Shown here: positions 46,335 to 55,206 of the stretch, one piece after another | Numbering within the stretch: the first letter of the stretch is position 1 | Layout: each line of letters opens with the position of its first letter | DNA from: Gammaproteobacteria bacterium | GTDB lineage: Bacteria > Pseudomonadota > Gammaproteobacteria > JABCZS01 | Reading direction: 5' to 3' | NCBI GenBank assembly: GCA_013289605.1 | Contig: JABCZS010000006.1 | Coordinates: 1 to 64,000 of the forward strand | Length of the DNA: 64,000 nucleotides | Program-made: the position numbers and the translations under genes | The notes under the pieces: generated by a model | Seen by the model: only the letters and a program-made list of their open reading frames with translations | Databases searched by the model: none | What the model was told of the DNA's origin: nothing

Positions 46335-47489
46335 TCACAGCCTATCCTGACGTAAATGCAGAACTGCATTTTTTATGGCCATTGAGGCGCTTAATATTTC
46401 ATCTTCTGACGTAAATCGCCCGATTGTCATCCGTAACGTACTCATCGCGAGGGCATCCGATACGCCTATGGCTTTTAACACATGAGACGGGGTGTATTGT
46501 GCAGAGGTACACGCCGAGCCCATGGATAAGGCTAGCCCAGGCAACGCATGCAGCAACGCTTCCCCATCGACATCTGCAATACTCACATTTAAATAATTTG
46601 CCGCCGCATGCGCAAAATCAGTATTAAGGTCTATCCCGGGAATAACTTTAAGCTGTTGCCATAATTCATCACGTAAGCGGGCAAGGCGCGGCATCTCTTC
46701 AGGTAGCGCCTGTAAAGCAATTTCGGCAGCCACGCCCATGCCTACAATTTGATGGGTGGGTAAGGTTCCAGGCCGCAAGCCATGCTCTTGCCCACCGCCA
46801 TGCATTAAAGGTGTCAGGCGCACGCGAGGTTTACGCCGCACGTACAAAGCGCCCATGCCTTTAGGGCCGTACATTTTATGTGCCGATAAGGAGAGTAAAT
46901 CAATATTCATGGCTTTCACATCTATGGGCACACGGCCTGCGCTTTGCGCCGCATCCACATGCAATAAAATGCCCATTTTTCGCGTTAAGGCACCGATTTG
47001 ATGGATATCTTGGATCACGCCCAATTCATTATTTACATGCATGATTGACACCAATAAGGTGTCATCGCAAATACTCATCATCAAGTCTTGAAGAGGAATT
47101 AAACCATTTTTTTGCGGCGTTAACATTTCCACCCGAAAGCCTTGCTCGGCCAAGGCATAACAGGGATCCAGCACGGATTTATGCTCAGTTTTAACGGTAA
47201 TAATATGTTTCTTTTTACTTTGATAAAAATAAGCACTGCCCTTTAATGCTAAATTATTGGCTTCAGTTGCACCCGATGTCCAAATGATTTCTTGTGGGGT
47301 TGCGCCGATGAGTTGTGCCACTTGCATGCGCGCAATATCTACGGCATGCATTGCTGCGCTACCATAAGCATGGATACTGGAGGGATTACCAAACTCACCG
47401 TCTAGGGTTAAATAAGACCACATGGCCTCACGCACACGTGTGTCCATCGGGGTTGTCGCGGCATAATCTAAATAGAGGGGTCGTTGCAT
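46335..47489 (-). CDS. iscS: Cysteine desulfurase
   Basis: 384 residues, PLP enzyme delivering sulfur for Fe-S clusters and tRNA thiolation. N-terminus MQRPLYLDYAATTPMDTRV; PLP lysine in LLSLSAHKMYGPKGMGALYV (about 195-214); active-site Cys in LSMGSACTSAQYTPSHVLKA (about 316-335). Overlaps the trmJ gene end by 22 bases. It clusters with iscA, supporting iscS over the NifS/SufS types. Confidence 0.93.
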   Translation of the reverse strand: MQRPLYLDYAATTPMDTRVREAMWSYLTLDGEFGNPSSIHAYGSAAMHAVDIARMQVAQLIGATPQEIIWTSGATEANNLALKGSAYFYQSKKKHIITVKTEHKSVLDPCYALAEQGFRVEMLTPQKNGLIPLQDLMMSICDDTLLVSIMHVNNELGVIQDIHQIGALTRKMGILLHVDAAQSAGRVPIDVKAMNIDLLSLSAHKMYGPKGMGALYVRRKPRVRLTPLMHGGGQEHGLRPGTLPTHQIVGMGVAAEIALQALPEEMPRLARLRDELWQQLKVIPGIDLNTDFAHAAANYLNVSIADVDGEALLHALPGLALSMGSACTSAQYTPSHVLKAIGVSDALAMSTLRMTIGRFTSEDEILSASMAIKNAVLHLRQDRL

Positions 47490-48187
47490 ATTTTTTTAAA
47501 TATCCCTCGCAGTAAATTAATTTCATCTTCATCGAGCTCTGCACGATTAAAAATGCGCTTTAATTTGGGAATAAGATCGGGTGAAGAGCTCGGTCTTCGA
47601 AAATGGACAGCATCGAGAAGTTTATCAAGGTGGCCATAAAAACTTTGTAATTGCGCATCACTTGCAAGTTCACGCATCACACCTTCTGTTGCATGATGAC
47701 TTAAAAATTCGCCATAGACTTCATAGCAGATCACTTGCACGGCCATCGCTAAATTAAGCGAACTGTAAGCAGGATTAGCGGGGATAGCGACTTGATAATG
47801 ACAACGTTGTAATTCTTCATTGGATAAACCCGTACGTTCCGGGCCAAATACCAAAGCGACCTGCTGCTTAGATGCCTGTTGCACCGCTTTTTGGGCGCAT
47901 TCAGGTGGGCTTAAAATAGGCCAAGGTAAATGGCGCGTTTGCGCACTGCTGCCTATCACAAGGCCACATTCAGCGAGCGCTTCATCCAGGGTGTCCACCA
48001 CCACCGCGTGCTCCAGGAGCGCTTCTGCTCCGGTTGCGCGTTTAGTCGCAATGGGATCAGGAAAGGATTTAGGTTGGACTAAATATAAATGGGATAAATT
48101 CATCGTCCACATCGCGCGTGCCACTGCGCCAATATTGCCTGGATGGGACGGTTGATGCAGCACGATGCGGATATTATTCAAGTTCAT
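47468..48187 (-). CDS. trmJ: tRNA (cytidine/uridine-32-2'-O)-methyltransferase TrmJ
   Basis: 239 residues, SPOUT knot methylase for position 32 of tRNAs. VLHQPSHPGNIGAVARAMWT (9-28), VALVFGPERTGLSNEELQRC (about 120-139) and IPANPAYSSLNLAMAVQVIC (about 143-162) are the SPOUT/TrmJ motifs. Divergent from suhB with an 81-base gap; trmJ-isc and suhB divergent order is conserved in gammaproteobacteria. Confidence 0.95.
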   Translation of the reverse strand: MNLNNIRIVLHQPSHPGNIGAVARAMWTMNLSHLYLVQPKSFPDPIATKRATGAEALLEHAVVVDTLDEALAECGLVIGSSAQTRHLPWPILSPPECAQKAVQQASKQQVALVFGPERTGLSNEELQRCHYQVAIPANPAYSSLNLAMAVQVICYEVYGEFLSHHATEGVMRELASDAQLQSFYGHLDKLLDAVHFRRPSSSPDLIPKLKRIFNRAELDEDEINLLRGIFKKICNDPSI

Positions 48188-48268
48188 GGGCTATTTTAAC
48201 CTAATTTCATGGGATTATGATATGCTTCCTGCGCACTAAATTTGCTTTTTAAACCAGGAAGATAACTC

Positions 48269-49066
48269 ATGCATCACCCGATAGTCAATGTTGCCATCGA
48301 TGCAGCGCGTAAAGCAGGCGATATTATTACTAGAGCCCTCGAGCGCCTGGATGAAGTTAAACTCTATAAAAAACCGGGCAATAGTTATACCACGGATGCC
48401 GATATCCGTGCCGAACAAGCCATTATTAAAATTCTGCAAAAATCTTATCCCGATTACGGTTTATTGTGCGAAGAGTCTGGAGAAACACCGGGCTATGATA
48501 CCGAATATACCTGGATAGTGGATCCCATAGATGGCACCACTAACTTTATCCATGGTTACCCGCATTTTTGTGTGTCTATAGCCTTGAAACAAGGCGACAC
48601 TATTCAACATGGGGTGATTTATGATCCCATTCGGCAAGAGCTCTTTACCGCCACGCGCGGACGCGGTTCACAGCTTAATAGCCGTCGCCTACGCGTTGCC
48701 CAAAGCCGTAAATTAGACGGAAGTTTAATCAGCATTAGTTTTCGTCACGCGCCCGTTCCTCTGGCGCGTAGTGAAGAAATCCGTCAATCCCTGACCCAAA
48801 AAGTCTCGGGGATCCGCCGCAGTGGTTCGGCCGCACTAGACTTAGCCTATGTGGCCGCAGGCCGTTTAGATGCCATGGCGGGTTGGGGCTTAGCCCCTTG
48901 GGATATCGCTGCCGGAACTTTGCTGGTACAAGAAGCCGGTGGAGTCATTACCGAGCCCCCCGGCTGCGAGCCTTTTTTCCAATCCGGTTGTCTGCTTGCC
49001 GCCAATGCAGTCATGATTGCACCGCTCTTGCAAGCAATGAATCCAAGGGCTTCAAACCCCTCATAG
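48269..49066 (+). CDS. suhB: Inositol-1-monophosphatase SuhB
   Basis: 265 residues. Metal-binding motifs LCEESGETPGY (about 70; Glu), IVDPIDGTTNFIHGYPHF (about 85-102; the DPIDGT loop) and GWGLAPWDIAAGTLLVQEAG (about 205-224). In E. coli the same protein also assists rRNA transcription antitermination. Behind AGGAAG. A TATGAT box about 50 bases upstream could be its -10. Confidence 0.96.
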   Translation: MHHPIVNVAIDAARKAGDIITRALERLDEVKLYKKPGNSYTTDADIRAEQAIIKILQKSYPDYGLLCEESGETPGYDTEYTWIVDPIDGTTNFIHGYPHFCVSIALKQGDTIQHGVIYDPIRQELFTATRGRGSQLNSRRLRVAQSRKLDGSLISISFRHAPVPLARSEEIRQSLTQKVSGIRRSGSAALDLAYVAAGRLDAMAGWGLAPWDIAAGTLLVQEAGGVITEPPGCEPFFQSGCLLAANAVMIAPLLQAMNPRASNPS

Positions 49067-49146
49067 CGACCAAAACCCTGTATTTACATTGACATATTTA
49101 CTTAAGAGCAATATTCCCCAAAGTAACGATTACTCTAATTAGGGTA

Positions 49147-49193
49147 TTGCAAACTTTGAGCAAAGGACTATAATCTTACTTTAATCTTACTTT
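49147..49193 (+). promoter_or_regulatory. Promoter, dyad and tandem repeat ahead of the AbrB/PIN module
   Basis: TTGCAA (49147-49152), 16-base spacer and TATAAT (49169-49174). The spacer contains CTTTG-AG-CAAAG, a dyad placed where an antitoxin repressor could bind. Directly after the -10 is AATCTTACTTT twice in tandem (49172-49193). Confidence 0.6.
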
Positions 49194-49204
49194 TTAAGGC
49201 GCTT

Positions 49205-49465
49205 ATGGAAACAACACGTTTATCCAGTAAAGGGCAGGTGATTATCCCGCAAGCGATTCGTGATGCCCATCAATGGCAGCCTGGACTAGCTTTTACTGTA
49301 ATCGAGATAGAAGAAGGAATTTTACTTAAACCTGCAAAAGCTTTTAAAACCAGCAGTGTTCAAGAGGTATTAGGTTGCACAGGATACAGCGGTAAAAAGA
49401 AATCGCTAGAAGAAATGGAGCAAGGCATTGCACAGGGAGTTAAGCAACATCATGATAGCAATTGA
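49205..49465 (+). CDS. AbrB/MazE-type antitoxin (VapB-like)
   Basis: 86 residues. Swapped-hairpin AbrB domain LSSKGQVIIPQAIRDAHQWQ (6-25), followed by PGLAFTVIEIEEGILLKPAK, and a charged tail that would bind the toxin. Binds its own operator and neutralises the PIN toxin encoded next, which overlaps its end by 14 bases. Confidence 0.88.
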   Translation: METTRLSSKGQVIIPQAIRDAHQWQPGLAFTVIEIEEGILLKPAKAFKTSSVQEVLGCTGYSGKKKSLEEMEQGIAQGVKQHHDSN

Positions 49466-49841
49466 CACTAATCTAGTTGTGCGGCTATTAACTAATGATG
49501 ATCCTAAGCAAGCGCAATATGTGGTGGAACTTATTGAAAAAAATGCTATCTTTATCGCAAAAAGCGTGTTTTTAGAAACAGAATGGGTGCTACGGTATAC
49601 CTATCAACTAAATACAGAAACCATTCTTAATTCATTTAATAAATTACTAGGTCTTAGCCAAGTCACCGCTGAAGATGCACAGACCATTACTCAAACTTTA
49701 CAATGGTATGAAGCAGGTTTTGATTTTGCAGATGCATTACATCTGGCATCAAGCACACGCGCTGAAAAATTTGCAACACTAGATAAACAGTTCATAAAAG
49801 TAGCAAAAAAATTGCATATTGACTTATTAACCCTGGACTAA
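49452..49841 (+). CDS. PIN-domain ribonuclease toxin (VapC-like)
   Basis: 129 residues from ATG 49452 (the longer start at 49428 would begin deep in the antitoxin gene). Metal-binding acids are all visible: IAIDTNLVVRLLTNDD (D5), E in SVFLETEWVLRYTY (about 42), FDFADALHLASSTRA (D about 96) and FATLDKQFIKVA (D about 112). VapC-type RNases usually cleave tRNA or rRNA. Antitoxin precedes toxin with overlap, the usual vapBC order. Confidence 0.9.
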   Translation: MIAIDTNLVVRLLTNDDPKQAQYVVELIEKNAIFIAKSVFLETEWVLRYTYQLNTETILNSFNKLLGLSQVTAEDAQTITQTLQWYEAGFDFADALHLASSTRAEKFATLDKQFIKVAKKLHIDLLTLD

Positions 49842-49915
49842 AAAGTGAGATAGCCATCGGCAATAAGCTTGCTCGCCTGTCATATTAAATAAAAAAAATT
49901 AATAACTAGCGCTTT

Positions 49916-50842
49916 TTAAGGCCGCTCATCTTCGACAGCATTTTTCTCGATCACTTTAATTAAGTCTTTACGGCTTAATCCTAAGGCCAGCGATAAGCTG
50001 CTTGCGATGTAAATAGAAGAATAGGTACCGACGATAATACCAATGGTCAGGGCTAAGGAAAAACCAAACAAGGAGCTGCCGCCAAAGAGTAATAAGGCGA
50101 TCACCACAAGTAGGGTTAAAAACGAAGTCATGAGGGTCCGGCTCAGGGTTTGATTTAAAGACGCATTCACAATTTCTTCTGTGGTATTTTTCCGCATTTT
50201 TAAAAAGTTTTCTTTGATGCGATCAAAGACCACTATCGTATCATTGAGTGAATACCCGATAATGGCTAAAATAGCGGCCAGCGCAGGCAAATCAAATTCA
50301 ATTTGCAGCATCGCAAATATTCCTAAAATCACGAGGGGATCATGCATTAAGGCAACCGCTGCCCCAATCGCAAACCGATACTCATAACGCACCGCGATAT
50401 AAATCGCTGTGCCAATTAATGCAATCAAAATAGCCAGCGCGCCTTGCTCTGCCATTTCTTTACCAATTTGCGCGCCCACTTCATCGGCACGCTTTAATAC
50501 CACTGCGGGATTTTCGGCTTGTAGCGCGGCTAATAAGGCTTGATTTAAAGCGACCCCTTGAGTTTCTTGCGGGGCAAGACGGATAAGTACGGATTGGGTT
50601 GAACCGTAATGTTGCACCACGGCATCACCAAATCCTGCCTGGGCTAATACTTCACGCACATTCGCAACTTGCACAGGTTCGGGATAGGCGACTTCAATCA
50701 CCGTGCCCCCGGTGAAATCCAAACTAAAGTTAAGCCCGCGCGCAAATAAAAAGAAACACGAACCCACGATTAAAATCACTGAGACCAGTGCAGTCAATTT
50801 GCGATACTTTAAAAAATCAATGGGAGATGAAAATAATTGCAT
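49916..50842 (-). CDS. secF: Protein translocase subunit SecF
   Basis: 308 residues. Six membrane helices, periplasmic P1-like domain after the first, FSLDFTGGTVIEV near residue 34 and conserved ILAIIGYSLNDTIVVFDRIK (about 190-209) and RTLMTSFLTLLVVIALLLFG. Uses proton motive force with SecD to pull proteins out of the translocon. Nine-base spacing from secD. Confidence 0.97.
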   Translation of the reverse strand: MQLFSSPIDFLKYRKLTALVSVILIVGSCFFLFARGLNFSLDFTGGTVIEVAYPEPVQVANVREVLAQAGFGDAVVQHYGSTQSVLIRLAPQETQGVALNQALLAALQAENPAVVLKRADEVGAQIGKEMAEQGALAILIALIGTAIYIAVRYEYRFAIGAAVALMHDPLVILGIFAMLQIEFDLPALAAILAIIGYSLNDTIVVFDRIKENFLKMRKNTTEEIVNASLNQTLSRTLMTSFLTLLVVIALLLFGGSSLFGFSLALTIGIIVGTYSSIYIASSLSLALGLSRKDLIKVIEKNAVEDERP

Positions 50843-50850
50843 GCTGTTCT

Positions 50851-52707
50851 CTATTTACCAATCGATAATTTATTAATATTGCGGCCACCATAGCATTTAT
50901 TCACTATAGCCCGGGAAACCACTACTGCCGTAAATACAGAAGTAATTAAACCAATAATCAAGGTGACAGCAAAGCCTTTTACCGGTCCACTGCCTAATGA
51001 AAATAAAGCGAGCGCTGCAATAAACGTAGTCAACTGCGCATCAATGATAGTCAGAAAGGCTTTTTCAAACCCGGCGTAAATGCTGCCTTGTATCCCATTG
51101 CCTTGTGCTAATTCTTCACGGATCCGCTCAAAAATAAGCACATTGGCATCGACCGCCATCCCTAAAGTCAACACTATCGCGGCAATCCCCGGCAGAGTCA
51201 GGGTTGCGCCTAATACGGATAATAAGGCAATGATCAAAACTAAATTAATGACTAACGCGATATCCGCAATCAAACCAAATGCACGGTAATAAAATAACAT
51301 AAACAGCAAGACTAAAGATAAGCCTGCAATCGTCGACCAAATCCCTGCTTTAATGTTATCGGCGCCTAAACTAGGCCCGACAGTGCGCTCTTCAACAATA
51401 TCTATCGGCGCAGGCAGTGCCCCGGCACGCAATAATAAGGCCAAAGTCCGCGCTTCTTCTGCACTGGATAACCCTGTGATTTGAAAACGATTAGGCAGTG
51501 CACTATTAATGGTTGCAACACTAATCACTTCTTTGATGTGTTTGACTTCCCGCACTATTTCGCCATTGTTTTCTTTATTGATAAACTTACTTTCAATAAA
51601 TACTGCAGCCAAAGGTTTGCCAATATTCTCCCCGGTGACCCGAGAGAAGTTGCGCACATCGCCGCCCACTTGGATGGAAACAGACGGTTTACCAAATTCA
51701 TCCATGCCGGTTTGTGCACCGATAATATTCTCCCCTGCCAAAATTACTTGCCGCTTTACTAAAACCGGCGTGCCATTGGTTTCATAGAGCAGTTCACTGT
51801 CAGCAGGCACGGAGGTAGACGTCACATTATTCACATCACGATCGACATTAACTAAACGAAACTCTAAAGTAGCTGTTTTGCCCAAAATTTCTTTGGCCAT
51901 CGCGGTATCTTGTACGCCCGGTAATTCTACGACGATACGGTGCGCACCTTGGCGTTGAACTACGGCTTCAGATACTCCCAGTTCATTCACACGATTACGC
52001 AAAGTCATCATGGTTTGATCCACGGCATAATTCAACACTTCCCGCGCCTCTAATTCTGATAAGCCGCCTTGTAAGAGATAAGCGTTGTCATTTTGTACCG
52101 GCAATAGTTCTAAGCCGGGAAATTCGGCATTTAATAAGTGATCGGCTTGTTGCAGCGTCGCTTCATCTTCAAAGCGAATTTGGAGTTCATTTTGCGCGTT
52201 AAGCTCAATTTTGCGATAACGGATATTGTCTTCACGTAAACGGGTACGTACATCCGTAAGATAGGTATCTAAACGACGCGTCATGATAGACGCGGTATCA
52301 ATTTCCATAAGAAAATGCACGCCCCCGCGCAAATCTAAGCCCAGCTTCATGGGCTTAGCGCCTAAGAGTTTGAGCCACTCAGGGGTTTTGGGGGCTAAAT
52401 TTAAGGCCACCACCATGGAATCCCCGATACTTTGCGCCACTAAATCACGTGCAATCAGCTGCGCATTCGTGTCATCAAATCGCACGAGGATCCGCTCTTC
52501 GGTGGTTTCAATTTGATAAGGAATTTGCGCCGTAGATAAAGTCGACTCCACCGTTTCGATGGTTTTAGGATCGATACCGCCTTTTAGCGCAGAGATTTGT
52601 ATGGCAGGCGCTTCACCAAATAAATTGGGTAACGCATAGAGAACACCTAAGATCACAATCAGTGTGACTAAAATATTCTTCCAAGTTGAATAATGATTAA
52701 GTGCCAT
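50851..52707 (-). CDS. secD: Protein translocase subunit SecD
   Basis: 618 residues (E. coli 615). First helix, then large periplasmic domains (KLGLDLRGGVHFLMEIDTAS, about 122; VNELGVSEAVVQRQGAHRIV, about 237), and the C-terminal membrane domain with GMAVDANVLIFERIREELAQ (about 517-536) holding the proton-path aspartate. Operon with yajC and secF. Confidence 0.97.
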   Translation of the reverse strand: MALNHYSTWKNILVTLIVILGVLYALPNLFGEAPAIQISALKGGIDPKTIETVESTLSTAQIPYQIETTEERILVRFDDTNAQLIARDLVAQSIGDSMVVALNLAPKTPEWLKLLGAKPMKLGLDLRGGVHFLMEIDTASIMTRRLDTYLTDVRTRLREDNIRYRKIELNAQNELQIRFEDEATLQQADHLLNAEFPGLELLPVQNDNAYLLQGGLSELEAREVLNYAVDQTMMTLRNRVNELGVSEAVVQRQGAHRIVVELPGVQDTAMAKEILGKTATLEFRLVNVDRDVNNVTSTSVPADSELLYETNGTPVLVKRQVILAGENIIGAQTGMDEFGKPSVSIQVGGDVRNFSRVTGENIGKPLAAVFIESKFINKENNGEIVREVKHIKEVISVATINSALPNRFQITGLSSAEEARTLALLLRAGALPAPIDIVEERTVGPSLGADNIKAGIWSTIAGLSLVLLFMLFYYRAFGLIADIALVINLVLIIALLSVLGATLTLPGIAAIVLTLGMAVDANVLIFERIREELAQGNGIQGSIYAGFEKAFLTIIDAQLTTFIAALALFSLGSGPVKGFAVTLIIGLITSVFTAVVVSRAIVNKCYGGRNINKLSIGK

Positions 52708-52721
52708 CTTTTTTGTGTACG

Positions 52722-53066
52722 TTATTTATCTAAGGATTTAAGCGTGCCTTTAGGTAATACTGACGTCACTGCATGTTTTTGACAATACAGGGTCACATTA
52801 TCGCCCACCGTTAAAACTAACAAATCTTCTCTGATTTCACTGATTTTGGCGATTAAACCACCGCTCGTTACGATTTCATCACCCACAGCAAGCGAGCTCA
52901 ACACATTGCGGTGATCTTTAGCGCGCTTCGCTTGAGGACGCCAAATGAGCAAATAAAAAATAAGTACGAAAAAGACTAGCATGCCTATTTCAAGATAACC
53001 TGAACCTGCAGGGGCAGCAGCAGCTGCTGTGTCCGCCGCAATGGCTGTATTAATAAAGAAGTCCAT
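52722..53066 (-). CDS. yajC: Preprotein translocase accessory subunit YajC
   Basis: 114 residues. One helix (YLEIGMLVFFVLIFYLLIWR, about 24-43), then PQAKRAKDHRNVLSSLAVGD followed by EIVTSGGLIAKISEI, the YajC signature. Associates with SecDF. Fourteen bases before secD. The usual upstream gene tgt is missing; queA is next at 89 bases. Confidence 0.96.
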   Translation of the reverse strand: MDFFINTAIAADTAAAAAPAGSGYLEIGMLVFFVLIFYLLIWRPQAKRAKDHRNVLSSLAVGDEIVTSGGLIAKISEIREDLLVLTVGDNVTLYCQKHAVTSVLPKGTLKSLDK

Positions 53067-53155
53067 CGTTTATCCTCATCTTGTAAATCGAAAGATTGCT
53101 AATCTACCTGTTTATCGCCAAAAGCGCAAATGATTGTGAGTAAGCCTGGTTTACT

Positions 53156-54178
53156 TCAAGCAATCCACATTGCAGCGCCGTAGCTGAAAAAGGGATAACG
53201 CTCGGCAATGGCGACTTGATAAGCGGCCAGTATGGATTCACGGCCTGCAAAAGCGGATACGAGCATCAGTAAGGTCGAGCGCGGTAAGTGAAAATTAGTC
53301 ACCAGGGCATCGACGACTTGGAATTTAAACCCGGGATAAATAAATATTTGCGTCTCACCGCTATAAGGTTTTAGTTCGCCGCCACAAAGTGCGGCTGTCT
53401 CTAAACTGCGCACCACGGTCGTGCCGACTGCGACCACGCGACCGCCCCGCTCACGCGTCTTAGCAATTAAATCACAGACGGATTGGGGTACATCTAACCA
53501 TTCGCTGTGCATGCGATGTTCAGTAATATTTTCGACCCGCACCCCCTGGAACGTCCCTGCGCCTACGTGCAAAGTGACTGTGCCGATCGCAATGCCTTTA
53601 TCGCTAATTTTTTGTAATAAGTCTTGATCAAAATGTAAACCTGCGGTCGGAGCGGCGACTGCGCCTGGGACCTTAGCATAAACGGTTTGGTATTGCGTAT
53701 CATCCAAATCCTCGGCTTCTCGCTGCATATAAGGCGGCAGAGGCACGAGGCCTATGTGCTCTAATACGGATAAAAACGACCGATCGGCGATAAGTCGCAC
53801 GCGGTATAAGCCCTCAATTTTCTCCTCAATAATCAGCTTAATCTCAGCAGCTAAATGGATAGTACTACCCACTTTAGGACTTTTACTCGCGCGGATATAA
53901 GTCATTGCACTGAAATCACCCAGGATCCGCTCAACCAACAGCTCCACCTGGCCGCCTGTGTCTTTTTGTCCAAATAAGCGCGCCTTTATCACCTGGGTGT
54001 TATTGAGGATTAAACAGTCTTCGGGCCGCAAATAATCCAGGAGTTGATAGAAATGCGCATGGGTAATCGCCCCAGTTTGCCGGTTTAAGCCTAATAGGCG
54101 GCTCTGGGTGCGCTCGGCGTGGGGTTGGGTGGCAATCAGCTCAGGAGGCAATTCATAATCAAAATCACGCGTATACAT
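53156..54178 (-). CDS. queA: S-adenosylmethionine:tRNA ribosyltransferase-isomerase
   Basis: 340 residues. Transfers ribose of SAM to preQ1-tRNA to form epoxyqueuosine. N-terminus FDYELPPELIATQPHAERTQ, then LNNTQVIKARLFGQK, AAPTAGLHFDQDLLQKISDK (about 173-192), VTLHVGAGTFQGVRVENI and LVTNFHLPRSTLLMLVSAFA. The tgt gene, which makes its substrate and usually lies next to queA, is not in this window. Confidence 0.97.
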   Translation of the reverse strand: MYTRDFDYELPPELIATQPHAERTQSRLLGLNRQTGAITHAHFYQLLDYLRPEDCLILNNTQVIKARLFGQKDTGGQVELLVERILGDFSAMTYIRASKSPKVGSTIHLAAEIKLIIEEKIEGLYRVRLIADRSFLSVLEHIGLVPLPPYMQREAEDLDDTQYQTVYAKVPGAVAAPTAGLHFDQDLLQKISDKGIAIGTVTLHVGAGTFQGVRVENITEHRMHSEWLDVPQSVCDLIAKTRERGGRVVAVGTTVVRSLETAALCGGELKPYSGETQIFIYPGFKFQVVDALVTNFHLPRSTLLMLVSAFAGRESILAAYQVAIAERYPFFSYGAAMWIA

Positions 54179-54248
54179 CAGCGTTACTCATCGGTTTAAA
54201 GGAGATATTATACATTCAATTGGAGCCATGATATACTTTTGCCTGCTT

Positions 54249-54330
54249 GCCGAGGTGGCGGAACTGGTAGACGCGCCGGATTCAAAATCCGGTTCCTTCG
54301 GGAGTGTCGGTTCGATTCCGATCCTCGGTA
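54249..54330 (+). tRNA. tRNA-Leu(CAA)
   Basis: Cloverleaf with GCCGAGG / CCTCGGT acceptor (one G-T pair at the end), anticodon arm CCGGA-TTCAAAA-TCCGG giving anticodon CAA, a class II long variable arm (TTCCTTCGGGAGT region), and GGTTCGATTCC T-arm. The 3' CCA is not encoded. Confidence 0.97.
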
Positions 54331-54356
54331 ATGTCATAGAATAATATGGAGACGGC

Positions 54357-54950
54357 ATGCTTAATATACTCCTCCAAGGTTATCAAACTTTTAAAGAAAA
54401 ATACGCCCAGGGTGACCAGTCGGTCATGAAATACCTTTCCGATTACGGGCAAAAACCCCAAGCCATGGTGGTTGCTTGTTGCGATTCACGTGTGGATCCC
54501 GCCTTAATTTTACAATGCGATCCTGGCGATTTATTCGTTGTCCGCAATGTGGCCAATATTATTCCTCCCTTTGAAAAAGATGCCATGCATCACGGTACCA
54601 GTGCCGCATTAGAATTTGGGATCCGTTTTTTAGAAGTGGGACATTTGATTTTATTGGGACACAGCCAATGCGGCGGCATTCAAGCACTACTCAATAGTGA
54701 TAATGTGGAGAACAATGATTTTATTAGCTCTTGGGTATCATTAATCAAAAACCATGGTCCGCATCCGCACGATGGCGATGAATGCGCTAAAGCAGCGCTG
54801 GATCAATCTTATCAAAACTGCCTGACCTTCCCCTGGATTGCAGAAAAAGTAAAGCTAAAAAAACTCACCATACACTTATGGTTTTTTGATATTAAATTAG
54901 GGCAAATTTTCACCTATTGCGAGCGCGAGGGTAAGTTTGTACCGCTTTAA
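54357..54950 (+). CDS. can: Beta-class carbonic anhydrase
   Basis: 197 residues. Zinc ligands: Cys and Asp in VACCDSRVDPALIL (about 40-53), His and Cys in LILLGHSQCGGIQALL (about 97-112). VVRNVANIIPPFE (about 62) is the conserved core. Interconverts CO2 and bicarbonate to feed carboxylases. GGAG ahead of the ATG; lies between two tRNA genes. Confidence 0.95.
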   Translation: MLNILLQGYQTFKEKYAQGDQSVMKYLSDYGQKPQAMVVACCDSRVDPALILQCDPGDLFVVRNVANIIPPFEKDAMHHGTSAALEFGIRFLEVGHLILLGHSQCGGIQALLNSDNVENNDFISSWVSLIKNHGPHPHDGDECAKAALDQSYQNCLTFPWIAEKVKLKKLTIHLWFFDIKLGQIFTYCEREGKFVPL

Positions 54951-55017
54951 TTATTATTTTCATTGCAGAGCTTGGAAAATTTAAGTATTATGAGCCACAC
55001 TAGAAAATACCAAATAT

Positions 55018-55090
55018 GCTGGCGTAGCTCAGTTGGTAGAGCTACTGATTTGTAATCAGTGGGTCACGGGTTCGAATCCTGTCGCCAGCT
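55018..55090 (+). tRNA. tRNA-Thr(TGT)
   Basis: GCTGGCG / CGCCAGC acceptor stem, D-arm AGCTCAGTTGGTAGAGCT, anticodon arm CTGAT-TTGTAAT-CAG giving TGT, T-arm CGGGTTCGAATCCTG. No CCA is encoded; discriminator T. Confidence 0.97.
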
Positions 55091-55206
55091 TTCAATGACA
55101 TTCAAAATAACTTTTGTTCAAAAAGTTAAAGTTAAAAATTATCTTTAACAAACTAAATTTGACCATGAATCAAACTTCAAAAAGTACACGATTACAAAAT
55201 ACTTTA

